A DNA stretch of 45,698 bases from Alcaligenaceae bacterium (GTDB lineage: Bacteria > Pseudomonadota > Gammaproteobacteria > Burkholderiales > Burkholderiaceae_B), in contig CANCMG010000027.1 of the NCBI GenBank assembly GCA_947378965.1, positions 1-45,698 on the forward strand, given 5' to 3'. Positions 27,037 through 34,723 of the stretch are shown here, piece by piece; position 1 is the stretch's first letter; the number at the start of each line of letters is the position of its first letter. Below the pieces are notes generated by a model. That model was given only the letters and a program-made list of their open reading frames with translations. It had not been told where the DNA came from and searched no databases. Both the position numbers and the translations under genes were made by a program.

Positions 27037-28203
27037 TTATTCAAAAACGTGCAGTTGAGTACGATTGCGACCAATAAACTCCCAATCGTAAGTCACCCCT
27101 AGCCCTGGCCCAGTCGGCACAGACACACAGCCATCCGCACCCACGCATTCAAGTTGATCGGTGTAACCGCAGGTATAAATCGGCGCTAGCGCATTCGGGC
27201 AGTCGGGCCCCACTAACGCAACTTCGTAATAGTTTGTGTTGCGCATTGCTGCCATTAAATGTCGATGCGCGGGCCCACTTGCGTGAACCTCGCAATCCAG
27301 CCCTAGCGACTCAGCCATGTGCGCGATCTTGAGCGAACCCGTAATCCCCATGTCGTATTCTGGATCGACTCGCAAAAAGTCAGTACCGCCTGCCAACACA
27401 AAGTCAGCTTTTGGCTCAACACCTCGAACATGCTCGGTCATCAACAACGGTGTCTTGAGCATTTCGCGAAGACGTTTGTGTGCAAAGGCAGAAACGCCCC
27501 CGTCTCGATAAGGATCTTCGTACCAAAAGTAGTTGCCCTCATCGCACGCGCGCCCTACATACAACGCATCGGCAAAGGTTCTAAGTTCACAGGCGGGGTC
27601 GAGCATCAAGGTCATGCGATCGCCTACGTGTTTGGCCAAATGCAACACGTTGGCCGCCTCTTCACGTGCGTCGCCATCGTTCCAGCCATGCACTTTGAAG
27701 GCCCGATAACCTAACGCATGGCAATGCTCGGCAAAATCAACGAAGGCCTCTTTGCAATCAAGCCCGCCATTGCGATCAGCATGATAGGTGCTTGCGTACG
27801 CCGGCAAGCGCTTGCGATAGCCTCCAAGTAGCTCAGTCACCGACGCGCCATAGTGACGCCCAGCCCAGTCCCACAGGGCGATATCTAAGCACCCATGACC
27901 CATATGATCAAACTGCCGAATGTCGCGTTTAAGATCTTCGTAGATAGCGATTCGCTCGCGGGCGTCTTTGCCTATGATCCGAGGGCAAAGCATCAGTAAC
28001 TGACCAAGGCTCGAGCGCGTCGCCACCCACTGAGCAACGTATTCACCCCGCCCGCCATCCGCAGTCTGGATCACAATGGCAAACTTCGAAAGACGAACCG
28101 TCGAGCCTCGCTTGAACGTGACAGACTGCGCCATCCCCTGACGCGACAGGTTGTGGGCATCAAATTCAAACTCATGCACTTCAACGCGTGTAATGAGGCT
28201 CAT
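27037..28203 (-). CDS. Enolase-superfamily (mandelate racemase/muconate lactonizing) dehydratase-like enzyme
   Basis: A 388-residue protein with the N-terminal capping domain and the C-terminal barrel of the enolase superfamily. These enzymes abstract the proton alpha to a carboxylate, in many cases dehydrating sugar acids to 2-keto-3-deoxy acids. Metal ligands are visible as Asp in MLDPACE, Glu in WYEDPY and Glu in LMTEHV. The end of the second barrel strand reads AFKVHGW, giving KxH where mandelate racemase and many dehydratases have KxK. RVDPEYDMGIT and CEVHASGPAH give the Asp-His dyad region. It starts at ATG 28203 behind AAAGGA. With the TRAP genes downstream it likely processes an imported sugar acid, although the exact reaction is open. 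Confidence 0.85.
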   Translation of the reverse strand: MSLITRVEVHEFEFDAHNLSRQGMAQSVTFKRGSTVRLSKFAIVIQTADGGRGEYVAQWVATRSSLGQLLMLCPRIIGKDARERIAIYEDLKRDIRQFDHMGHGCLDIALWDWAGRHYGASVTELLGGYRKRLPAYASTYHADRNGGLDCKEAFVDFAEHCHALGYRAFKVHGWNDGDAREEAANVLHLAKHVGDRMTLMLDPACELRTFADALYVGRACDEGNYFWYEDPYRDGGVSAFAHKRLREMLKTPLLMTEHVRGVEPKADFVLAGGTDFLRVDPEYDMGITGSLKIAHMAESLGLDCEVHASGPAHRHLMAAMRNTNYYEVALVGPDCPNALAPIYTCGYTDQLECVGADGCVSVPTGPGLGVTYDWEFIGRNRTQLHVFE

Positions 28204-28232
28204 CTCTGGTCCTTTTTATGTTCGATTGACTA

Positions 28233-28246
28233 TGTTATCGCTTACA
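28233..28246. promoter_or_regulatory. LacI-family-like operator before the enolase-superfamily gene
   Basis: TGTTATCGCTTACA is an imperfect palindrome (5 of 7 pairs) with a central CG, resembling sites bound by LacI/GalR-family sugar regulators. It sits 30 bases upstream of the start codon on the minus strand. The core TTATCGCTT recurs upstream of the TRAP genes. No regulator gene is in the window. Confidence 0.3.
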
Positions 28247-28426
28247 AAAACTCAACGTGGCTTTGTTTCGACAGAATTTTCAAAGCGGGTCGGCATTCTA
28301 TTGTTTCAGCTTCGGCTAGGTCTGCGTACTTTTAAACGCCGTAAATGGCACAAACAGCAGCTTGAACTGAGCCCATACCAAACACTTAAATACCAAACTT
28401 GATGAAACGACCATATCAACGTAAAA

Positions 28427-28442
28427 TGAACAAAAATGTTCA
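28427..28442 (+). promoter_or_regulatory. Candidate operator of the AbiE toxin-antitoxin operon
   Basis: TGAACA (28427-28432) and TGTTCA (28437-28442) form a perfect inverted repeat with a four-base A spacer, ending 16 bases before the antitoxin ATG. AbiEi antitoxins are known to repress their own promoter through inverted repeats. The start codon lacks a clear ribosome binding site, and the region is AT-rich. Confidence 0.45.
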
Positions 28443-28458
28443 CTTTATGTAAATTAAA

Positions 28459-28998
28459 ATGCTAATCAAGACACTCATCCAACAGTTAGATAAGTGGGAT
28501 AGCCACGGCATTTGGGCGTTCACCTCTTCAACTTTGCACAGATTGTTTCCCGAGCAGGCACGCACGCGCCTTAAAGCCTTGGCTCAGCACCAGAAAGCAG
28601 GGCTTATTACTCACGTCGCGCGTGGCCTCTATGTCAATCCACGAGCGCGCTCCTTGCCAGGCGATGTCCTGACCGCCCTCGTACAATTTTTACGCCCTTG
28701 GGATTTCAAATATTTGAGCCTGGAGTCTGCCTTGTCTGAGGCCGGTGTCATTTCCCAAATCCCGTCACGACTCACGCTGATGACAACCGGCCGAACCCAG
28801 ACCTTTGCGACGCCGTACGGAATAATCGAGTTTGTGCATACCGCTCAAAAACCAGAAGATTTACGCCATCAAGTTGTTTGGGATAATCGGAAGGGCTTTC
28901 CGGTTGCCACCACCAAGCGCGCGCTTGGTGACCTCAAACACGTGAGACGCAACCTTGACCTGGTCATTATTGACGACGCCCCCAATGTTTCGAACTAA
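28459..28998 (+). CDS. AbiEi-type antitoxin, winged-helix repressor
   Basis: A 179-residue protein matching AbiEi antitoxins of type IV toxin-antitoxin systems. These repress their own promoter and counteract the toxin without binding it directly. The N-terminal part (about residues 1-70) is a winged helix: IWAFTSSTLHRLFPEQARTR, then LAQHQKAGLITHVARGLYVN. The middle domain has LPGDVLTALVQFLRPWDFKY followed by SLESALSEAGVISQIP, a typical AbiEi segment. The toxin gene follows with a 14-base overlap. Such systems also serve as abortive-infection phage defence and plasmid or island stabilisers. No other defence gene or mobility gene surrounds it. Confidence 0.85.
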   Translation: MLIKTLIQQLDKWDSHGIWAFTSSTLHRLFPEQARTRLKALAQHQKAGLITHVARGLYVNPRARSLPGDVLTALVQFLRPWDFKYLSLESALSEAGVISQIPSRLTLMTTGRTQTFATPYGIIEFVHTAQKPEDLRHQVVWDNRKGFPVATTKRALGDLKHVRRNLDLVIIDDAPNVSN

Positions 28999-29869
28999 GG
29001 CCGATTTGTTAGCGCTTGCCAGTCGTTACGCCAACGAGCGCCGAGTGCCTTTTAGCACCATCATCAAAGAGATTCTGCACTACGAAATCCTGTACGCGAT
29101 GGCTCAAAGCGAGGCACTCAGTCAACTAACCTTTCAGGGTGGTACCGCGCTGCGCCTCTGTTATCGGGGAACTCGTTATTCTGAAGATCTTGACTTCGCT
29201 TGCTCTGAAGACTTTCACACCGATGCAATGAAACCTTTTGCCGAACTACTACAAAAGGAAATCGCCGCGGCGTACGACCTCGACGTCGAAATTAAAAAGC
29301 CTAAATTTACCGGTCAACGAACTGCTGGGGTGAGCGTTGCACGCTGGAGTGCAAAAATCCTAGTCCCGCAAACTGACCCAAGCGTGCCACAGAATCAAGT
29401 CATCAACATTGAAGTCGCGAACGTGCCCGCTTACGAACCCGATCTTGTGGCGGTCAATGCAAACTATCCGCACTTACCCGCCCCTCTGCAGCAAATGATC
29501 ATTGCGACTGAGACACCAACTGAAATTTTGGCCGACAAAATCGTCGCGCTGGGGGCTCGCCCGTATTTAAAGGCACGCGACGTGTGGGACATCAAATTTT
29601 TGCTTGATCGCCAAACCGTTCCTAACTTTAAGCTGGTTCAAAAAAAGCTATCGGACTACGGATGGACTGCTGAGGCGTTCAAATCGCAAATGAGTGAAAA
29701 AATTAAATTGTTAGCGCAGCCAGATACTGCCAATCACTTCTACACCGAAATGAGCCGGTTTGTAGATGCAACCGTTTTGCCTCAGCTTAAAAACCGTTCA
29801 ATGGCAAATATGTTTTTACGAAAATCAATAGAGCTTGGTGAACAAACCATTGCAACAAACTTTAATTAG
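28985..29869 (+). CDS. AbiEii-type nucleotidyltransferase toxin
   Basis: A 294-residue protein of the MNT-type nucleotidyltransferase fold. AbiEii toxins and related MenT enzymes transfer nucleotides to cellular targets and cause reversible growth arrest. Motif I is FQGGTALRLCYRG and motif II SEDLDF, with the two catalytic acidic residues. INIEVANVP supplies the third-motif region. EILADKIVALGARPYLKARD, followed by VWDI, is the conserved motif IV helix. All appear intact, so the toxin is probably active. ATG 28985 overlaps the antitoxin by 14 bases; a TTG at 28955 is possible but less likely. The Lys-rich DVEIKKPKFTGQ loop is variable in the family. Confidence 0.87.
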   Translation: MFRTKADLLALASRYANERRVPFSTIIKEILHYEILYAMAQSEALSQLTFQGGTALRLCYRGTRYSEDLDFACSEDFHTDAMKPFAELLQKEIAAAYDLDVEIKKPKFTGQRTAGVSVARWSAKILVPQTDPSVPQNQVINIEVANVPAYEPDLVAVNANYPHLPAPLQQMIIATETPTEILADKIVALGARPYLKARDVWDIKFLLDRQTVPNFKLVQKKLSDYGWTAEAFKSQMSEKIKLLAQPDTANHFYTEMSRFVDATVLPQLKNRSMANMFLRKSIELGEQTIATNFN

Positions 29870-29918
29870 CAACATGTGTGAGTAGGCCGCGTATCTCATT
29901 ATGCACAGACCTAACCCG

Positions 29919-30545
29919 CTACAACCGCCTTTTCGCCTTGAGCAAAGCATTTTGCTGGGTGATGCTGATTTTTCGGGGCCCCACTTCAATCTCGATCGTA
30001 TCTCCTGCCTTGAGGATGCCAGTCTGCGTCACGCTAAGATACCAACCGCTGCGTGCCGTGCGCACCATTAGGGCGGCAGCCTCTTGAAAACCAATCTTCT
30101 GATTAAACTTAAAACACGGTTTACGAAGCTCTTGCACCACACATTCGAGCTCGCCCATACGCCAGATATCACCGACAAAAACCTCGCTTTCAAGTACGCC
30201 TTCTGTTGTTAAGTTCTCGCCAAAAAAACCGTGCGACAAAGGGACAAGATCGCTGGCTTGTTCGGTGAGCGTGTCTTCCCAGAAGGCATAGTGTTCGACT
30301 GGATAAACGTACAAGGCTTTTTCTGGGCCGCCATGCACCGTACGATCGGCCTGCTCATCGCCCTCTAACCCTAGAGCCCCAACATAAAGCGAAGTGGGTT
30401 CAGCCCGTTGACTAACCGGCTGTTTGTCAATCGCACTGTTGACGCGGCGGCCAGGCCCATCACCCTCAATATGGAGCTTTGCGATCTTGCCAGTTGAAAT
30501 TGTGACGATATGCATCCGTGCATCCATTTGGAACGAAGTTTTCAT
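29919..30545 (-). CDS. MOSC-domain protein, YiiM-like
   Basis: A 208-residue cytosolic protein of the MOSC family, molybdenum-cofactor-binding enzymes that often detoxify N-hydroxylated compounds. Key parts are LGLEGDEQADRTVHGGPEKA, the usual cofactor-site stretch, then LSHGFFGENLTTEG, and the conserved Cys in ELRKPCFKFNQKIG, the likely molybdenum ligand. Residues after 145 (AALMVRTARSGWYLSVTQTG) match YiiM-type proteins. ATG 30545 gives the longest form. The in-frame ATG at 30515, preceded by GGAT, matches where YiiM-like proteins usually begin (HIVTISTGKI) and may be the true start. It stands alone between the toxin gene and a divergent transporter. Confidence 0.87.
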   Translation of the reverse strand: MKTSFQMDARMHIVTISTGKIAKLHIEGDGPGRRVNSAIDKQPVSQRAEPTSLYVGALGLEGDEQADRTVHGGPEKALYVYPVEHYAFWEDTLTEQASDLVPLSHGFFGENLTTEGVLESEVFVGDIWRMGELECVVQELRKPCFKFNQKIGFQEAAALMVRTARSGWYLSVTQTGILKAGDTIEIEVGPRKISITQQNALLKAKRRL

Positions 30546-30716
30546 TCTGAAAACTCATGTAAAAAAATTACGCAAAAAAACATGCCAGATTCTGCACACC
30601 TTTGGCTGTAAACCCAAGATTACACGACTCCCAATGTTATGAAACCTTTTGCGAAATCTCTTGCAAAAATAAGGTCGTTGGCTAAGATGGCGCTTTGACG
30701 TCTTTGCTGCCTAAGC

Positions 30717-31985
30717 ATGAAAACTCTACTTCAAACGTTCACCAATGTGCGCCGCGATGAGCTAGCGCAAACTTTGGTGGCGGCACTCTTCTTTTTTTGT
30801 GTCTTGACCGCGCTCATGGTGGTACGCCCCGCCCGTGAGGCACTTGGTATGCAGCGCGGCATCGAAGCGATTCGTTGGTTGTTTATTGCGACCGTGGTGG
30901 TCACGCTTGCCATGAATCCGTTATTCGGTTTCTTAGTGAGTCGCTTCAGACGAATGGTTTTCATTTCTGCGACCTACTTGTTCTTTGCGTTTGGCTTGGT
31001 CGTGTTCTATTTTTTACTGGTTGTCGCGCCTAGCGCCATTGGCGAAACCTCCGGTCAAGTATTTTATGTTTGGTTCAGTGTCTTCAATCTGTTTGCCACG
31101 ATGCTCTTTTGGGCACTCATGGCCGATCGTTTTACGCTTGAACAAAGTCAGCGCCTCTTTGGCGCCATCGCACTGGGCGGCACACTCGGGGCAATCTTTG
31201 GCCCTTGGCTGGCAAGCGTTTTAGCCAAACCTCTTGGCACGGCTGCGTTGCTTTTGATTTCGGCCGCCTTTTTAGTCTTAGCCGTCATCGCAGCCTGGCG
31301 GTTTAGCCGTTTGCAGCCTGCGGCAGGATCTCAGCCCAACAGCGATCACGAGGTGATTGGTGGCAATGCCTTTGAAGGCTTACTCGCAGTGTTGCGCTCG
31401 CCCTATCTTCTAGGTACCGCTGCCTATGTCTTAATCGTCGCAGTGATTGCCACCTTCATTTATTTCACACGATTACAAATGGTCGCGGCCCTGGGCATTG
31501 ACACCGACACTCGAACAGCAGCCTTTGCGCGCATCGATCTCATCACACAAATCGCCACCTTTGTCTTGCAAGCGTTGATTACTGGCCACCTAATGAAGCG
31601 ACTCGGCGTTGCCTTCACCTTGGCGCTCTTGCCCATCACGGTTGCTCTGGGCTTTATTGGTTTAGCCATCGTCGGCTCACTCACCGCCTTAATCGTTCTA
31701 GACGCAAGCTTCAGAGCGGTGCAGCGCGGCGTGATGCGCCCCGCCCGAGAAACCCTCTTTACAGTGGTGCCACGCTGCGACCGTTACAAGGCAAAGGCGT
31801 TTATTGACACCTTTGTGTATCGTGGCGGCGATGTGATCGGTGCTCAAACAGAAGGCTTGCTCAGCAAGCTGGGAATGGGGTTGGCAGGCTTGGCCGTTGT
31901 GGTCGTTCCGCTTTCAATTATCTGGATTGCACTCGGCCTTTGGCTTGGGGTCGCTCAACATAAATTTCAAGGAAACTCAAAATGA
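30717..31985 (+). CDS. MFS/nucleotide-translocase-like membrane transporter
   Basis: A 422-residue membrane protein with about twelve hydrophobic helices. The first helix is preceded by RRDELAQTLVAALFFFCVLT and followed by VVRPAREALGM. A second such phrase, RGVMRPARETLFTVVPR, occurs in the second half, so the two halves show an internal repeat. Also visible are FNLFATMLFWALMADRF and LFGAIALGGTLGAIFGP. These patterns occur in proteins annotated as MFS or ATP/ADP-translocase-like NTP/NDP exchangers. Export or exchange of an anionic solute is possible, but I cannot choose. The last four bases overlap the start of the aldo/keto reductase gene (ATGA), so the pair is translationally coupled. Confidence 0.75.
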   Translation: MKTLLQTFTNVRRDELAQTLVAALFFFCVLTALMVVRPAREALGMQRGIEAIRWLFIATVVVTLAMNPLFGFLVSRFRRMVFISATYLFFAFGLVVFYFLLVVAPSAIGETSGQVFYVWFSVFNLFATMLFWALMADRFTLEQSQRLFGAIALGGTLGAIFGPWLASVLAKPLGTAALLLISAAFLVLAVIAAWRFSRLQPAAGSQPNSDHEVIGGNAFEGLLAVLRSPYLLGTAAYVLIVAVIATFIYFTRLQMVAALGIDTDTRTAAFARIDLITQIATFVLQALITGHLMKRLGVAFTLALLPITVALGFIGLAIVGSLTALIVLDASFRAVQRGVMRPARETLFTVVPRCDRYKAKAFIDTFVYRGGDVIGAQTEGLLSKLGMGLAGLAVVVVPLSIIWIALGLWLGVAQHKFQGNSK

Positions 31986-32935
31986 CAACACGTCGCGACT
32001 TACTTGGTGTGGCCCTGGGCACCGCCGGCTTACTTTCGGTTGGTTCAGCGTTGGCGCAAGCGGCTGTAGCCAAGCCAGCTGCGCCACTTTTAATGCGTGC
32101 CATCCCTAAAACGGGTGAAAAGCTTCCCTTGATCGGCCTGGGAAGCTCGGCGACCTTTGCGCAGGTTGCACGCAGTGAAGATCACGCAGCCTTAAAGTCA
32201 GTCTTTGAAAAAATGATTGAACTGGGCGGCACGTTGTTTGACACGGCACCAAGCTATGGCGCCTCTGAAGAGGTGTCAGGTCGTATTGCGCAAGAGCTCA
32301 ACATACAAAAAAAGTTGTTTTGGGCAACCAAACTGAATGTCGCAAGAGGCGGCGTCGCCGATGCCGCTGCGGCACGCGAGCAACTTGAAACTTCGTTTAA
32401 ACGTATTGGTAAGCCAGTGATCGATCTAATCCAGATTCACAACATGGGCGATATCAAAACGCAGCTACCCATCCTAAAAGAATTCAAGCAACAAGGTCGC
32501 ATCCGTTATTTAGGCGTCACCACCACGTTTGAAAACCAATACGCAGAGCTTATTTCCACCATGCGTAATGAGTCTCTGGATTTTATCGGTACCGATTACG
32601 CAATCGACGGACGCTACGCCGAAGAGGTGATTTTGCCCCTCGCCCAAGAACGCGGCATTGCCGTGCTTTGCTATGCCCCGTTTGGCCGCACACGGCTATG
32701 GAGCCGTGTCGCAGGCCGTACGGTGCCCGAGTGGGCGCGTGAATTTGATGCGACGACCTGGGCGCAATTCTTTTTAAAATATGTCGCTAGCCACCCTGCG
32801 ATCACGGTTGTGACCCCTGCGACCAGTCGCCCAGCCAACATGATCGATAACATGGGGGCTGCAACAGGGCGGCTACCTGATGCGGCCCAGCGTAAAAGGA
32901 TGGTCGAATTGATTGATGGTTTACCAAAAGCCTAG
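31982..32935 (+). CDS. Aldo/keto reductase with twin-arginine signal
   Basis: A 317-residue NADPH-dependent reductase of the aldo/keto reductase barrel family. The N-terminus, MTTRRDLLGVALGTAGLLSV with a cut near ALAQA, has the twin-arginine pattern, so Tat export of a folded holoenzyme is predicted. The catalytic tetrad is visible: Asp and Tyr in LFDTAPSYG, Lys in FWATKLNV and His in LIQIHNMG. RPANMIDNMGA near the C-terminus lies where the cofactor's phosphate binds. Exported aldo/keto reductases form a recognised but poorly understood subgroup. It is coupled to the preceding transporter, which suggests that the two act on one compound at the membrane (inference). Confidence 0.88.
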   Translation: MTTRRDLLGVALGTAGLLSVGSALAQAAVAKPAAPLLMRAIPKTGEKLPLIGLGSSATFAQVARSEDHAALKSVFEKMIELGGTLFDTAPSYGASEEVSGRIAQELNIQKKLFWATKLNVARGGVADAAAAREQLETSFKRIGKPVIDLIQIHNMGDIKTQLPILKEFKQQGRIRYLGVTTTFENQYAELISTMRNESLDFIGTDYAIDGRYAEEVILPLAQERGIAVLCYAPFGRTRLWSRVAGRTVPEWAREFDATTWAQFFLKYVASHPAITVVTPATSRPANMIDNMGAATGRLPDAAQRKRMVELIDGLPKA

Positions 32936-33113
32936 CGACTCAGTTACCTAAATCGTTGATCGGAACTCGTCTAAGGGGGGCAAAAGGCATCTCTGAGGCC
33001 TGCCCCGCGCGAGACAGAGATCGTCTGTCGGTGGGTAGCAGGCCAAGCTGCCCGAGTGTAAACATCGAAACAAAGCTATATTAAGACACGAGATAATTCA
33101 AGGAGAACTCGCT

Positions 33114-33917
33114 ATGCGTATGAACAACCTAAAAAAACTATGGCGCGAAGGTAAAACAACGGTCGGTGCCTGGCTTTCGATCCCAAGCGGTTTTTCGGCA
33201 GAAGTCATGGCCCATACTGGTGTCGACTGGCTTTGCGTAGACATGCAACACGGCTGTATTGATTACTCAGACGTCGTGCCAATGCTTACCGCAATTTCAA
33301 CCACCAATGTCACCCCCCTAGTTCGTGTGCCATGGAACGAACCCTCAATGATCATGAAGGTGTTGGATGCAGGCGCCTACGGCGTGATCGTGCCGATGGT
33401 CAGCAATCGTGAAGAAGCTGAGCGTGCAGTTGCCGCTTGCCGCTATCCACCAACGGGCATGCGTAGCAACGGCCCAAACCGTGCATTTATGTACAGTGGC
33501 GCTGACTACCAAAAACATTCTGATAAAGAAATGCTCTGTATCGTCATGATCGAAACCCCCGAGGGCATCGAGAAGATGGAAGAAATCATTTCAACTCCAG
33601 GCCTGGATGGCGCCTACATCGGACCAACCGATTTGGCCTTGGCGTTGGGCTTGCCCCCGGTGATGGACAACGACGAGCCCTTGCACGTAGCAACGGTCAA
33701 TCGCATGCTTGAACTGTGTAAAAAGCATAAGGTTGTGGCGGGCATGCACACCGGCAGTTCAAAGTATTCGCAACGCTATATTGACCAAGGCTTTCAAATG
33801 GTCATGCTGGTCAATGATCGCTCAGCCATGTCGGCGTGGGTAAAAGCTGAAGTGGGTCGTTTAACCGGTTGGACACCTGCTGTGCCTAATGCACCAGCTG
33901 GCAATACTGGTTATTAA
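33114..33917 (+). CDS. HpcH/HpaI-family class II aldolase (second copy)
   Basis: A 267-residue aldolase of the same family as the one at 21098, but with closer agreement to the consensus. Motifs are His in CVDMQHGCIDY, Arg in LVRVPWNE, Glu in MIETPEGIEKMEEI and GPTDLALALGL. It would release pyruvate or a related oxoacid plus an aldehyde from a 4-hydroxy-2-oxoacid. The start at ATG 33114 has an excellent AAGGAG site. It is a single-gene unit, 178 bases after the aldo/keto reductase and closed by a strong terminator. The two aldolases are clearly homologous (GVDWLCVDMQH versus GAEFVLYDMEH) but not close. Confidence 0.9.
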   Translation: MRMNNLKKLWREGKTTVGAWLSIPSGFSAEVMAHTGVDWLCVDMQHGCIDYSDVVPMLTAISTTNVTPLVRVPWNEPSMIMKVLDAGAYGVIVPMVSNREEAERAVAACRYPPTGMRSNGPNRAFMYSGADYQKHSDKEMLCIVMIETPEGIEKMEEIISTPGLDGAYIGPTDLALALGLPPVMDNDEPLHVATVNRMLELCKKHKVVAGMHTGSSKYSQRYIDQGFQMVMLVNDRSAMSAWVKAEVGRLTGWTPAVPNAPAGNTGY

Positions 33918-33950
33918 GTGCATTGCGTTGGCTAGGATGGGGCCTCTGAA

Positions 33951-33993
33951 AAGACCTCAAGCATTTACAACAATGTTTGAGGTCTTTTTTTTT
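33951..33993 (+). terminator. Intrinsic terminator after the second aldolase gene
   Basis: AAGACCTCAA (33951-33960) pairs with TTGAGGTCTT (33977-33986), and five further pairs extend it inward to a six-base loop (33966-33971). An unbroken T-run reaches 33993. This is a textbook rho-independent terminator for the plus strand, 33 bases after the stop. Confidence 0.92.
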
Positions 33994-34091
33994 AACACGC
34001 TTGGTCTAGCTAACACTCACGGCTCAAGCCGCAGCCACCAGCGGCCGGGGTATTCGAGCGTCGGCAGCGGCTTCTCTGACGACTGAATCGT

Positions 34092-34541
34092 CTACTTAGC
34101 AGACTTCTTGGCGACTTTCTTGGCAGCTTTTTTAGGCTTCTTGGCAGCCTTCAAGCTCGCCTCGTACTCAGCAAACACTTTCACAGCAATCAACATGGCT
34201 TCGCGAATTTTAGGAGCGCCGATGTAACCCATCAGTTGCAGCAGCACTTCGCTAATCTCTTCTTGTGTCCAGCCTTGCTTCAATGCAAAGATCATGTGAA
34301 TGTGCAGTTCGGCTTCTTGGCCTGTGCAGGCATCCGAGATCATGACCACGAGTGCGCGTGTTTTTAAATCAAGGCCTGGGCGAGCCCACAAGGCACCAAA
34401 CACCGAGGTTGTTGCCACCTTGATGAAGTTGGTCATCAAGGGATCGCCATACGTTACCGTGTTTGATTTTTTGAAGCTTGCCTCACCGTGCAAAGTGCGG
34501 CGAATTTCCATTCCTTTCTGGTACAGATCGTCGTTATTCAT
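34092..34541 (-). CDS. Carboxymuconolactone decarboxylase-like protein with Lys/Ala-rich tail
   Basis: A 149-residue AhpD-fold protein. The core, residues 1 to about 128, has the gamma-carboxymuconolactone decarboxylase pattern: TFI-like NFIKVATTSVFGALWARPGL, LVVMISDACTGQEAELHIHM, then ALKQGWTQEEISEVLLQLMG. Members open beta-ketoadipate-pathway lactones or act as disulfide-linked peroxidase partners; the CxxC of AhpD is absent here. The C-terminus is an added basic tail made of AAKKPKK/AAKKVAKK-type repeats, like the tails of bacterial histone-H1-like proteins. It might bind nucleic acid or be a degenerate extension. ATG 34541 follows AAGGAAG. It is the last gene of the minus-strand set with the SDR, SnoaL-like and acyl-CoA ligase genes. 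Confidence 0.85.
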   Translation of the reverse strand: MNNDDLYQKGMEIRRTLHGEASFKKSNTVTYGDPLMTNFIKVATTSVFGALWARPGLDLKTRALVVMISDACTGQEAELHIHMIFALKQGWTQEEISEVLLQLMGYIGAPKIREAMLIAVKVFAEYEASLKAAKKPKKAAKKVAKKSAK

Positions 34542-34723
34542 GTTTGTCTTCCTTGATTGTGTTGTTGTTAATTTAGAAACGTCTTAATTCGTTAAGTTAC
34601 CAGAGCTACTAATCGGTACTCGCAGTGCGAGGCCAAATCATCCCACCAACTAGCAAAATTGACTATCCAACCATTGCATGCGATAAACCATCGCCTCGTT
34701 CGGCGAGTACGTTAAACAAAAAA

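Noticed and set aside
28459-29869. AbiE pair as part of a larger defence island
   Set aside because: No restriction, CRISPR, BREX, CBASS or recombinase gene is next to it; the neighbours are metabolic genes.
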